This document shows, one piece after another, positions 21,446 to 31,844 of a DNA stretch of 64,000 bases (the stretch's first letter is position 1; each line of letters begins with the position of its first letter). The notes below the pieces were generated by a model. That model was not told the origin of the DNA and did no database searches. It saw nothing but the letters and a program-made list of their open reading frames with translations. The stretch is from Panaeolus papilionaceus (taxonomy: Eukaryota; Basidiomycota; Agaricomycetes; Agaricales), in the NCBI GenBank assembly GCA_015501605.1, contig JADNRZ010000011.1, forward strand, positions 558,001-622,000, read 5' to 3'. The translations under genes were made by a program, and so were the position numbers.

Positions 21446-23342
21446 CGTTTAGTGTCCTCTGGCTTCATGCCTTTTTGGTACGTACTCCAGAGAAAGAAAA
21501 AGTTCCGCGCAGCCATCCGAGAATGACTGCTCGGTAAGCGAACCTCTGGGTTCCAGTCATGGGTTCATTGACAGAGGGCTGAGCTTACCAACGTGTTCAT
21601 CCAGGTCGCCGATGAGAAATATTATACCTACATGGAGACAACGGGAAATCTCATGCTAGTTCTACCAGCTGAGTAAAAAGTGGACCAGCGCTGGTACAAA
21701 TCTGGATACTTAATGTCACTTCATTTCCAAGCCACGGGCGCATTATTCCGATTGTGCGAAGCGACCAAAAGGTTTCACATAACATAGCAAGATGAGTCAC
21801 TGGCGGAATACCGCTTATCTTCAACAAACGGAGTTTAAAACACCAGGGAGTCGTACAAAATGGTTGCAGAAGTGTTTGCATGACTTCTCTGCTTCCACTG
21901 TCATCGACGCGTCATCAACGTCGCAGTGGATCTTTCTCTGTATGGCTGATGGCTATCAGCTTTCTTGTTACTTCGTCTCAAGCGCCGCGTCGGACAGTGT
22001 CAGTTGCCAAGAGCTGCCCTGAATTCGATGACTTCTTTTTTAAAGCAACCTTCGATTCGGAGCTTACAACCGTGGTTTCAATTCTCAGGACCTGAGAGGA
22101 GTGAAACTCAGTCAGGCAGATTTTCTGTAACGAAATGTCCGTTTAGTCCAGGACCTTCAAGGTCATGCAAAATAGACATCAGCTAGAAAGGGTATGAACC
22201 TTTGAAATTAAATTTAAATTTTAGTCTTCGGAACGATAGCCACTCTCACAGATATACCTGACCTGGCAGAGCATCAGTTGAATGATAATCCATCTTACCT
22301 CGCTTATCATTGGAATGGAGCGAGATTTTCCACACAATAAAAAACGTAGTCATGACTATCCAAGGGTGAGTCGACGGTGGGTCCGCGGACAACACTCGCA
22401 ATGTTCACAAGAAAATAGTGGGCATATCAGATATCATCAGAAAATTAGCAGCAGAGCTCCGAAGATCGAAATGATGAATAAAATGACGCTCTAATCATAG
22501 CCATAACCCCAGCGCCCTCCTTTGCGGCCCACGATGGGCGCATTCTGGATAGACCTCATGAGCCGGCATCCTCGCCCAGCAGGAGAAAAGTTCCCAAAGG
22601 GTGCATGCCACATCAAAATCTCACACCAAGCCCACAAAGGCAAGGGTAGAAAGATTCTGTCTCCCTATGATTTCGCCACTAAGACTGTAGACTCATTGTC
22701 GTAATCACGAAATACCAAAATAATCGAGCGTCTAATTAGTCTTTGATCGAGCGATAAGATAATACAGAATAAGATAACAGCGTCTTTGTATCGATGTTCT
22801 GCTAACTTCTAGCTAAAGGCTCAGACGGCCTCGATGTTTCGCTCTGACAGTCAGCTAGGGTAGTCGACGCTGGGAAATGCGATGACTTTTGCACATGGGC
22901 CTATGGACTGTGTCTCCACGTTAGACCCTTCTGTCAGGCATTGAGTCGGAGAAAATGCCATGGAATATGTCATGATCTGCTATTTGAAGACAGTGTATTG
23001 TTCATGTAGACAAGGAAACTGATGTCGTTCATTGAAATATTCGATAACTGTACTTGCTCGAAGTCGGGTGATGCCACTCACATAGCCGGCTCGAGATATA
23101 AGGTGGATTAAAGAAGGCAAGTGGCAGTGCATCGAAGTCTGATTTTCAATATCGGTTCCGGGTAAAAGATTCTTCTAGAAAGCGGTGACCTGAATTGTAT
23201 AGTTAAAGGTCGGTTCCTTCGCCTGGACTCGAATGAAAAATGGACAAAAAGGAGGTTCTCAAACTAAAATACGCGCAATCGGGCATGATACGTGTTAGGC
23301 GTTCATTCTACAAAGATTTATGGTATTTGGTACAATGGTTAT
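21446..23342. other. Intergenic between the two peptide genes
   Basis: Plus-strand frames at 21792-22095 include a hydrophobic stretch (VWLMAISFLVTSSQA) that could be a signal sequence, but no spliced continuation or cysteine pattern was found. No repeat or RNA gene seen. Confidence 0.35.
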
Positions 23343-23700
23343 TTAGCAAGCAGATCCGGGGTTAAGGTGTACACATCTGCAAAAAGTGGTAAGAACGATG
23401 CAGTGGGAATACGTGTAAATGAGCACCCACTTGAAGACAGGGATGGCCCTGCAGCAGTGATAGTTGGGTCCATAAATTGCCACACATTCCTATAATAATA
23501 ATTGAAGCAAGGCTCAGTCAATCCTATGAGCAACGCACATCATCGGTTCCACCTATACAAGAGTAGATCTTGGTGAGGTGAGTAGCTGAGGGCGAGTAAA
23601 ACGGCTACGTACATCCATTCTGACGAGCCTCGAGTGGGTTGGCAACAACCATCATGGCAGCAGTAAGGAAGAAAAAGGCGGTGGTGAAGATCTTGACCAT
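23343..23700 (-). CDS. Small secreted six-cysteine peptide, knottin-like (64 aa), paralogue of 20894-21367
   Basis: Exons 23700-23613 (88 nt), 23552-23539, 23489-23431 and 23376-23343 join in frame to 64 aa. The signal peptide covers residues 1-~20 (MVKIFTTAFFFLTAAMMVVA). Mature cysteines are spaced C-x5-C-x9-CC-x7-C-x8-C, ending CVHLNPGSAC. Exon 1 length, the phases of the first and last introns and the final Leu-Asn-Pro-Gly motif match the other peptide gene. The micro-exon and the following exon of that gene are one exon here. The region between the cysteines is very different, as expected for fast-evolving secreted peptides. Function unknown. Confidence 0.8.
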
Positions 23701-23767
23701 GTTGGAATGTCTTAAGCTGAGCGAACGGGTGATAGCGACTATTCCTTCATTGTGGTTTCACTGGGTC

Positions 23768-23774
23768 TTTTATA
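23768..23774 (-). promoter_or_regulatory. TATA box of the second six-cysteine peptide gene
   Basis: TATAAAA on the minus strand, 68 bp before the ATG at 23700. Confidence 0.65.
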
Positions 23775-23959
23775 CCCACCATGGGGCCCTCGCATGTAAG
23801 CCAGTCCCGGAACCAGGGGTCTCCAGTTGATAGAAATCATGGAATACCCCGGCGTATGGGATACCGCGTTTCACTCCATTTTCTAGGGCCAGTAGCTGTG
23901 CCCGCTGGTGAGTATTCGTTCGCACATTCCTGTTACTGCAGGGTCATGGAGTCGCGTCA

Positions 23960-25560
23960 ACGGTAAAGAGTTCTCTCGACTCAAGAAATGTAGCTACAAT
24001 TATTTGTAACGCCACTTTCGATAAGATATACTCATTGTATCGGTGCATTTTTGAGAAATTCGAGAAAGTTGGCTTACGGGAAACACCTTGAATTCTCTAA
24101 AAAGGAATTACACACCCGTCGTTGAGTGATCAAGCCGCATTCAAGTATTTCCCCTGAGTTTGTATACGTGACCTCGCTTAGATGCGTGGTTTCCGGCAAG
24201 ATAAGAATGTAGAGCCTCCAAGTTGGGGGTGATATCGGTACCAGAACATAATGTAGGATTGCACAACTGTATAGCGCGCGCCCATATCTTACACACTCAT
24301 ACGTCTGAATATGGAGCAACCGATCCCCTTGGAAGTAGCGCCGAGAGACAATACAGTCGCGATATGTATCAGCGTTCGACGTTCAATCTATTGAAAAGTC
24401 CACTTCAATGGCCGAGCGGCCAGGCCGAATGCCTAGACGCGTTGGGTCAATGTTCGTGACACTTGAGTACTACTCCCCAAATCACAATCATGCTATATAT
24501 GATAATACATACACATCTTTGGGTCAACATATGACGAGGTACTATCGGGTTCTTCAAAGAGAGCGCAGATTCAGACCTGAGTGGAGTTGTCAATAGTTGG
24601 TTTCATAGGCAATTTCATGTCATCAAGACGGATCAAAGCCAGCTGATGGAGGCCACTGACTGCGATCTTAAATTCCATTGTGTGGAGCTCATTGGTCAAG
24701 CACAACTCAGGGGTCAACGACAGGTAAGGTGATGTGTGTAAATTCCGTTACCGAAGAATAATTGTGCGCGTCAACGGCAAGTGGTTCGCTCAACTGCAGG
24801 GATATAACCACAATTATCCAAAAGCTACTTCGTGGAGTGGTGATGGTTCATTATATCGTTTATTTTATTTTATTTTTGACGAAGCCGAGGAAACTTAGCT
24901 TCAGAGAACACACCGTACACTCTCAAACAAAGTAATTACACGCCCGTGGTTTAGCCGCATTCAAAAGTACGCCTAAGGAATGGATCAGTAACCCTTGAGT
25001 GTCCGTATACAACCCCCTCGTAGATACGCACTATGCGGAAAGATGAGAATGCAGAGCGTTGGGGTGATATCGATATCAGAATACATAGTCCAGGTAACCA
25101 ACTGTATAGCACGCCCAAATTTGTACACGCTCACCCAGCTGAATATGGAGTAACCAGTCCCTTTTGAAGGAGCACCGAAAGCCAATACACTTTTTATACA
25201 TGATATGGGATCCATAGAGTCGACATAAGGACTTTTTTCGTCGTCCACGCATATCGGATACAGGTCATCCTTTGGTTCTGAATCACGATTCCAGATTATC
25301 CGTCCATTCTTCACCCCTGATTCCGAGCATCTAGGGCATCAACGCTCTTCAGATAATTCATTGAAATCCCCACTTCAATGGCCGAAGAGTCGAACATACG
25401 GTCAGTCTGGGGAAGAAACCACCTTCCCAAGCCGCATGCCTTTGGATGTACCTGTAGCGTTGAGTCGACAGATGATTGACGATGCGGTATAAACAACCTA
25501 GCAGTATGGATGTCACTGTATTGACCTTGTCAATAGCTTGGCTCGTAGGCAATCAATATC
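23960..25560. repeat. Diverged tandem duplication, ~820-bp period
   Basis: Two blocks, ~23960-24600 and ~24770-25560, share ordered similarity. Examples are 'caattat..' near 23997 and 24811, 'aattacac.cccgt' near 24106 and 24937, 'caagataagaatgtagag' near 24196 versus 'aaagatgagaatgcagag' near 25037, and 'cactcaatgg'-type ends near 24402 and 25372. Minus-strand frames at 24074-24319 and 24985-25314 fall at equivalent places and partly align (ending ITPTLCILIFP in the second), so the unit may once have been coding. I do not recognise it. Confidence 0.5.
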
Positions 25561-25761
25561 ATTAGAACGCACCGCAGTCAGCTGAATGTGATGACTCCTC
25601 CGATCTCAAAGCTCAAACTTACTAGTACTATGGAGCGCATTTATCCGTCTTTAATCGAACTCTCAGAGCTGAGAGAAAGATAAGATACCAATCCAGGACA
25701 ATTCAGTCGTTGTTCCATTGCCCAAATGTGTATGTATACATGATGACATCAGTAATTCAAT

Positions 25762-26103
25762 TCAAGCATTGATCATGCTGGACGTCGAGGAACGCGGTCC
25801 GAGGATGATCCCCTGATTGCTCAAGGGCTCAAAGTCTAAATCATCACGAATGAAACGTGCTGACACTGAGCATTGTTTTAACCATTTCGGGTCAGCACTC
25901 GACGGTTCGTGGCCATAAAAGTCCAAATCATTATATCGTCCAAGTTTCAAACCGACCGGAATGGTCAAAATAAACAGATCGGCTGCTTTATTCCAAAAAA
26001 TACATGAATATTGTATTCCCGAATACAGGTGAGTACTTGTATTAGTCGTGTAAAATATTGAACGAAGATAGGTAATGTATGGTAGTAAAACAAGTGGGCG
26101 CAA
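25762..26103 (-). CDS. Hypothetical reading frame (113 codons), uncertain
   Basis: An open minus-strand frame with coding-like composition in its second half (VGLKLGRYNDLDFYGHEPSS; KWLKQCSVSARFIRDDLDFE). No family recognised. It may be a 3' exon of a gene whose other exons lie in the duplicated stretch just below, or a remnant. Confidence 0.25.
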   Translation of the reverse strand: MRPLVLLPYITYLRSIFYTTNTSTHLYSGIQYSCIFWNKAADLFILTIPVGLKLGRYNDLDFYGHEPSSADPKWLKQCSVSARFIRDDLDFEPLSNQGIILGPRSSTSSMINA

Positions 26104-26246
26104 ACACAGCGATTAGTAAAATGAACTCTATGGTAAAAGCGAATATAGGTCGTCGAAAGATTATGCAGTTTTGAAGAGAGGAGTCACGATTCGTAATGGA
26201 TGAATCGTGAATTAAGAATGAAAAAAAAAAAAAAGCGAATTATGAA

Positions 26247-27442
26247 TTACGAATGACCATGCAACATCACCATCTCTTTACCACCGGCACTCGCCAGAAT
26301 GAATTCCTGGAATAATGGATCCACATCACCCGAGATGCTGATCGTGAACGCCTTGAGTGTCGTCGACGTACAACCTCCGCGCGACACGCAAGCAATAGGC
26401 CTGTCGAAAGTCCTGTCTTTCCCTGTCTGACCATCAGCGTTCAGCCACTCCTTCTTGAGCTCGAACAAAAGGTCCTCGGTCTCTCCAATCTCGTCCCCAT
26501 CGACCTCTCTCCACACAAAGCGACGACCACCGTAGGAGAACCGACGCGGCGTCCACGTGCTCTTGTGGTGTTTGAGCAGCGCTCTGTCGGGGGTGTCGGT
26601 GCGAGTGGGGATATCCTGGGACGTTGTGATGGTCAAGGTCCGCCCAGTACGCGCGTTCCCAACGACGTCGGATCCTTTCATCGATCCCTCAAGATGCTGA
26701 ACGTCAATTACGGCGCATGCCGACTCGTACTCCGTTGAGCGAGCAAGAGTCAGAGTGTCGAACTGGCTCTTAATATCTCGACCGCCATAAAGAGTGTACA
26801 TGGTCTGAGTATCGGAGACATCCTTGAAGTGGAAGTACACCCAAAGCATCTTCGAGCGGTTGGTAACCGTCTGGTAGACACGGTATACAGCATCCGGCAC
26901 CTGCGGGGAAAGCATGGGAGTGAAGAAAGGTATCCCATGTTCGTCGCAGGCCCACTCGTGGTAGCGCTTGCACTCGGCAATTGAAGTCCAGTCTCCGGTC
27001 TCGACCTGAAAAGTAAAAGTAAAAGGAAAGGAAAACGTGGGTAAGCACGGATCATAACACCTTATGACGCGAATTGAATACAAACCAATGACAGCCAAAT
27101 CTTCCTGTCCCTTCTATCCGTCATATCCCTGACAATCGTTGACTCGGTGGGAGGAAGCTTGGGTGGTGGTACTTCTTCGAGGCCATCAGCCAGGGCCTGA
27201 AGAACGTCCCTTCTCTCTAATGAAGCTCGAAGTAGGAGTTTGTCCCGCCGGCGCTCGTCGGACTTCTTGACTCCGTTAGATACGATTTGCTGTAGGAGGT
27301 TGCCTGCACGTGTGTGTTGATTAAAGGCTTCCTTGTACTTTCCATATCGTTCCGCTTGATAGCCCGCTTTGGCATGGTCGAGTGCGAGATTGCGGCTCTC
27401 AGTGAGGTCGTTAAAGCTGCCCCGGGATTGTGTCTGATGCAT
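26247..27442 (-). CDS. MIT-like N-terminus with a beta-rich C-terminal domain (371 aa), unknown function
   Basis: Exon 1 is 27442-27086 (119 codons) and exon 2 27005-26247; the 80-nt intron has donor GTTTGT and a TTTTCAG acceptor, phase 0. Residues ~10-85 are helical with the Ala/Tyr spacing of a MIT domain (LALDHAKAGYQAERYGKYKE, AFNQHTRAGNLLQQIV), a module that binds ESCRT or microtubule-linked partners. The C-terminal ~250 residues are beta-rich (MLWVYFHFKDVS; RRFSYGGRRFVWREVDGDE) and end in a hydrophobic helix (PLFQEFILASAGGKEMVML), similar in layout to tubby/LURP-like folds. Both calls are by eye. Both exons are clean and the gene appears intact and single-copy. Confidence 0.7.
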
Positions 27443-27953
27443 GATGAGAGAGAAGGAGAGGAGAGGAGGACAGAGGGAGAGCGAAGAGAGGAGGCGAAGA
27501 AAGAGAAAATGAAACTAGGAAGAGAGAAGTCGAAGAAGAGATGAAAGAGATGAAAGCGAACGAGAGTGTTTTTGAGATGAAAAGTATCATATGAGCTTTA
27601 TACTATAGCCTCCCGAGCCAAAAGTGGAAAATGACGAGATGCCATGATTCAGGGAAAGGGACGCGGGCTACGCGTGAAGTCCGGGAATCATACGAGCATC
27701 CAAACAATAAGGCGTGGAGCCGAAGTCGTAAGGCATGAAAAGTACAATTGACTGTCAAACTGGGTTCTATGAAACTCGAAATCAACTTGCAACCAATGGC
27801 GGGTGACGGACCGTCAGATATGAAAGGATGGTGAGGCCTCACTCCCGCATTAGCGTCGCGTTTCATCCCTTATTAAGTTATGAATACAAATTTGTTTATT
27901 GTCTTCAGAAAAAAGAAAACTTCATTTGATGATGCATGCTCCGAAGGCTTCTT
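27443..27953. other. Intergenic, purine-rich
   Basis: 27450-27545 is a long GA-rich run just upstream of the MIT-like gene (CT-rich on its coding strand), a common feature of basidiomycete promoters. No gene seen in the rest. Confidence 0.4.
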
Positions 27954-28815
27954 CTAAATGGGGATATCCTTTTCAGTAACACTCTTGTATCCCGTCCTAA
28001 GGCCATCAGCGATAGCCTTATCCTTAGCCTGCTCGACTGCAGTCTCGTTGTTTTGAGGACCAACGCTGAAAACGTGCTCCTGGACGAGGTCGACGGCTTT
28101 AGAGAAGAAAAAACGCAATGATTTGGTGAGGATGGGGTTATACGCAAAGAAACTCGGAAATAACGGCACCTTTATCTAGCAGATCTGTGAAGCAGCGAGA
28201 ACAACAAAAGAAAAAATGAAGTCAGTTAAAAAGCCCATCCTGAACCGACTCCAAATGGAAGTCTGAATAAAATTAATCTGCGAAACTTCGCAAGATGAAC
28301 TTACCCTCTTTCTGTTCAGCCTTCTGGCCTCCACCGACGACGCTATCCAATTTGCTGAGAAGGGTATTGGCAACGTTGCCTACACATTCAAAGAAAAAAA
28401 CATAGAATCACATCAGCACACACCCATCAAGCACACCGGGATCTAATTTGACCTCCGCTAAATAGATAGCCCATTGGGGTTGAACATGAACATTGAAGTA
28501 TGACTCACTGGTTCCTTCCTTGTTCTCTTCGTTAGCGTTTGCTCAACACGCCATCAAGCTTGCCAAGAACGGCAGTAGCAGTGTTCTCGCTCTGCTTCTG
28601 CTGTGAGTTGTCGTTGGACAGAGTATCGCTGACGGTGTCAGTAGCGAACTTTTGACTATCCTTTGGGTAATTAGAAGGAGGCGATTGATATCTGCATGTG
28701 TTTGTGTGTGAAGTGAACAAGGACACGATGATGAGTTACAGAGATGAGTGAGTGTCACTTTCGCTGAGCTTGAGAGGGGACTTACGGTGGCGAAGGATGC
28801 TATGGCAGCATCAAG
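27954..28815 (-). pseudogene. Small hydrophilic repeat protein gene, probably decayed at its 5' end
   Basis: 3' exons are well defined. The block around 28381-28306 gives GNVANTLLSKLDSVVGGGQK, a 15-nt exon (ATCTGCTAGATAAAG, ~28189-28175) follows, and the last exon from ~28099 to the TAG at 27954 reads VDLVQEHVFSVGP, then EQAKDKAIADGLRTGYKS and EKDIPI. An upstream exon (~28655-28532) carries a related repeat (ATAVLGKLDGVLS). No ATG was found in a usable frame, and the upstream exon is one base out of phase with the next, so I treat it as decayed or as having an unseen first exon. The Ala/Lys/Asp-rich composition with repeated GKLD/SKLD units suggests a cytosolic stress-type protein; I cannot name it. 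Confidence 0.5.
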
Positions 28816-29887
28816 TGGGTAGAGAGGCGTAGGGGAGGACTACAGAACCCTGCTCTCCAGTGATATATAGCGGAATTTCCATCGTCCGTGCTTGCGAAGA
28901 GCGATGACTGCCTCAATCTGGGCCTATGAGTCCCTGAAAGCTCCAGCAAAAACAAGGATCATTCAGGGGAAATCTCTTGCATTGACCAGTGGGGAAACGT
29001 TGTGGCAAAATTTGAAATCCACGACAGAAGATAATCGAGCCATTTCGACTGAAATGGCGCGGATACGAACAGCATTGCTGAGGAGATTATCCAGTGTCCA
29101 ACATCCACCAACGCATCGTGTTCTCCTGAACCCTGTTCCAATTCATCCTCTCCTTAACAAACGTAACGTTAAAACACGTTCTTCATACATACTTAGCGGT
29201 ATGCAGCGGGCATAGAAAATGATAGGTACAAATGGAAAATAAAAGGAGCTGAAGGAGGAAGAAAAGTACAAGACGACGTTCTCCTGTTTTGGTTCGTGTT
29301 GTAATGCTGTATGGGTTGATGGCGGATCAAAACAACGGTGTTTGTCTTGACGACCCACCCATGGCGGAATCGACCCGGAGCTCATCATCGATCTGACGTG
29401 AAATATGTACTTTCGGCAACGCAGAAGGCACAATTTTAAGATTCGGTTTGCTAGTACGCCTAACTCTAACATACTTCTCACTCTCAAATTTATGGATACA
29501 CGTTGAACGTATGAAAGTTGTGACCCATTCGTGGGATCAAGCCTCCAGAATATAAACACTCTCCTTAATGGGTGATCTGGGTCACTTCGTTTGTTGGAGG
29601 AAAGGCGATAGCATGAGAACACTGAGGGCAGTACCATTGCCGCATAATGATTCAATCTAGAAAAAAACTAGATACGAGACACAACCGAGTCTCAACCTTG
29701 GCGACGACCGATACTACGAAGTCACGTCTAAGATATGCGATAAAGCTCAGCAGAGTCAGCACACCCCATTGGGATTCCTCTGTCGCGTTTTATTGACAAG
29801 ATATAAAATTGTTATGAAGCTAGGATCGGGCCTAGGCTCGAATTGAAACCGAGATGACGGTACTAACAGCCTCCAAAAATTATATGT
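28816..29887. other. Intergenic, no convincing gene
   Basis: A 170-codon minus-strand frame (29143-29655) and a 107-codon plus-strand frame (28892-29215) overlap in part. Neither has motifs, introns or paralogues in the window. Confidence 0.3.
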
Positions 29888-29965
29888 CTCTCTGTCTGGG
29901 AGTCGAACCCAGCTTTCGCGCGGTCTAATGACAGGCGCGTGTACTAACCGATATACTAACAAAGA
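29888..29965 (-). tRNA. tRNA-Asp(GTC) with a 6-nt intron
   Basis: The minus strand from 29965 folds as a tRNA. The acceptor stem TCTTTGT pairs with ACAGAGA (one G-U), the anticodon stem CGCGC/GCGCG is perfect, and the T-loop is GGTTCGACTCC. Anticodon GTC is at 29932-29930. The anticodon loop is 13 nt long; removing 29928-29923 (TTAGAC) after position 37 gives a normal 7-nt loop. The discriminator base is G (29888), as usual for tRNA-Asp. Confidence 0.9.
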
Positions 29966-30660
29966 CATAGTATGAAAAATAAGGAAGAAAGCCATGTCCG
30001 CCGATTACATGAACAGGTTTCCAAGATTGCTCCACCCCACTACTCCATTGAAGTGAAACTAATGACGGGGCGGACAGGCGTGGCCAACTTCACCGCTGAT
30101 TCTATGTTCAGAACAGTGTTAAGGACCTTCTATTCAATCAAATTTACCCGTCGAACTCTCCACACTAGCGCCCACCCGTATGTTGGAGCTCCGAGCGCTG
30201 CCGTCTTCAAGTTCCCATGAGGGTCACATGATGCATCAGATCGAGACATTCATTTGCTACCTCGCCGCAGCCTTGTACTGCGGTTTATCACTAAAATATA
30301 AAATGTTACTGACGAAAGCCTATAAACACAGCTTGCATATTGCACATTACTCCTTGACTCGCGGGGTATGCTGATATTTATAGCCAGGATGCTAAAAATA
30401 GCTTGCCGAGCGTCGATTTTACACAGCAATTTGATATAATAGTGCCCCATGCCTTCCTATCTGGAAGGTATATTATTAATAGCACAGGGTGAGCTGCGGC
30501 AGGTTCTTTCACCGACCTCCGATGTTATACAGAGAGGTCTTACACGCAGCATGCTTCTGGAAAAAGTACATAAGGCTGACAGGTCCTCAGTCCTTCTCCT
30601 CACTGCAGTTTCTAATCCTCTCTGCTTCGATTCCCTGCTTTAACCTCAAGTTGTACATTC
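29966..30660. other. Intergenic, no gene seen
   Basis: It contains a few short frames and, just before 30661, the probable leader of the seven-TM gene. Confidence 0.35.
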
Positions 30661-31673
30661 ATGTCTACTGGTACATCTTCAATACCTCTACCTCCCAACT
30701 TTAACTATGCCAAGGCGTTTGGCTTTCGCTCAACACCAGCAGCTATCGTCTTTGCCATTTTATATGTCCCTTTACTGCCCTTCTTTCTCATAAAGTCGTT
30801 CAAACGTCCGACATATGTCTATACGGTGCTAACAATATTCTGTGCCAGTGAGTTTAGAAATCAGCCATTACTGAATCTCGAGCACGTTAACTGACACGGT
30901 TCATCCAGTCCGACTCGTTGCATTCATCATTCGTGCCGTGCTGGCAGGGAATGACTCTGCAGGGCAGGACCTAGGGCTCCTCATTGCAGATGAAGTCCTC
31001 TTCGGGGTCGGTTTTGCCGGCCTTCTATACTCCTCATATACCCTCGTCTTAGACAGGTATGCTTTTTCTCGAATGTACGTAAATTTATTGATAGTAACCT
31101 TACTCCAGGAACCTACTACATTCCCAACCTTCGCTGTCCACCTCATCTCACCCTTTATTCCGCATCATGCACAACCGCTCAATATTCCGGGTCACACTCA
31201 CAGCAGGCGTCGTACTCGGAATAATCGCATCCACCCGAGCTTCCAATGACTCTCATGGGACGGACAGCGGAACGAAGGCCCTTCACGACGCCAGCACGAT
31301 CATTCTCCTCCTCCTTACCATTCTTCTCGTCCTTCAAACACTTCGACTACTCCGTACCGAGACTCAAAACCCCTCATATTCTTCACATGCTCCTCCAGCA
31401 GTATCAGGGTATAACACAGCTCTATACCCGCCTATCACATCTAGCCCACAAACCAAGCATTCTTACGGTCAATCTCACGGTGCATATATCCTATGTCTCG
31501 TCGCTTTCCTCCTCCTCGTGAGGGAAGTATTCAACACAGCCACTATGAATGATTCGCGACGTCAGAACGAAGAACAGCTGTGGTTCCCCTTCGTCGCGCT
31601 TCCGGAGCTTCTGGCAGTCACTTTATTCATTGTCCCTGGTTTGGTTCCTCCGCGCGCTGAACTACCCAAGTGA
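30661..31673 (+). CDS. Seven-transmembrane protein (299 aa), fungal DUF7702/RTA1-like type
   Basis: Exons 30661-30847, 30909-31056 and 31109-31673 join in frame (900 nt). Seven hydrophobic segments are visible: PAAIVFAILYVPLLPFF; FCAIRLVAFIIRAVL; VLFGVGFAGLLYSSYTLVL; TLTAGVVLGIIAS; IILLLLTILLVLQTL; YILCLVAFLLLVRE; FVALPELLAVTLFIVPGLV. The C-terminal stretch (RQNEEQLWFPFVALPE to LVPPRAELPK) recurs in the minus-strand remnant at 36695-36870, so this is a small local family. The general layout matches uncharacterised fungal seven-TM families; the family name is from memory. It would sit in the plasma or an internal membrane. The ligand or cargo is unknown. Confidence 0.82.
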
Positions 31674-31844
31674 TGTTTCTGTATGTAGTCAGTAATATTC
31701 ATGGCTGATTTAAGTCACGGCGAATGTGTTGGTGAAAAGGTTTCTGAATGAGAAGTGTCGTCCCAACTAACACTAGTAGATATACGATACATGAGAATAA
31801 GGTTGCCCGTAAAAAGATCGTAAAACTTGGCGATTTGCGCATCT

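Noticed and set aside
29143..29655. 170-codon minus-strand frame
   Set aside because: No family motif, no intron support and no paralogue in the window; length alone is not enough.
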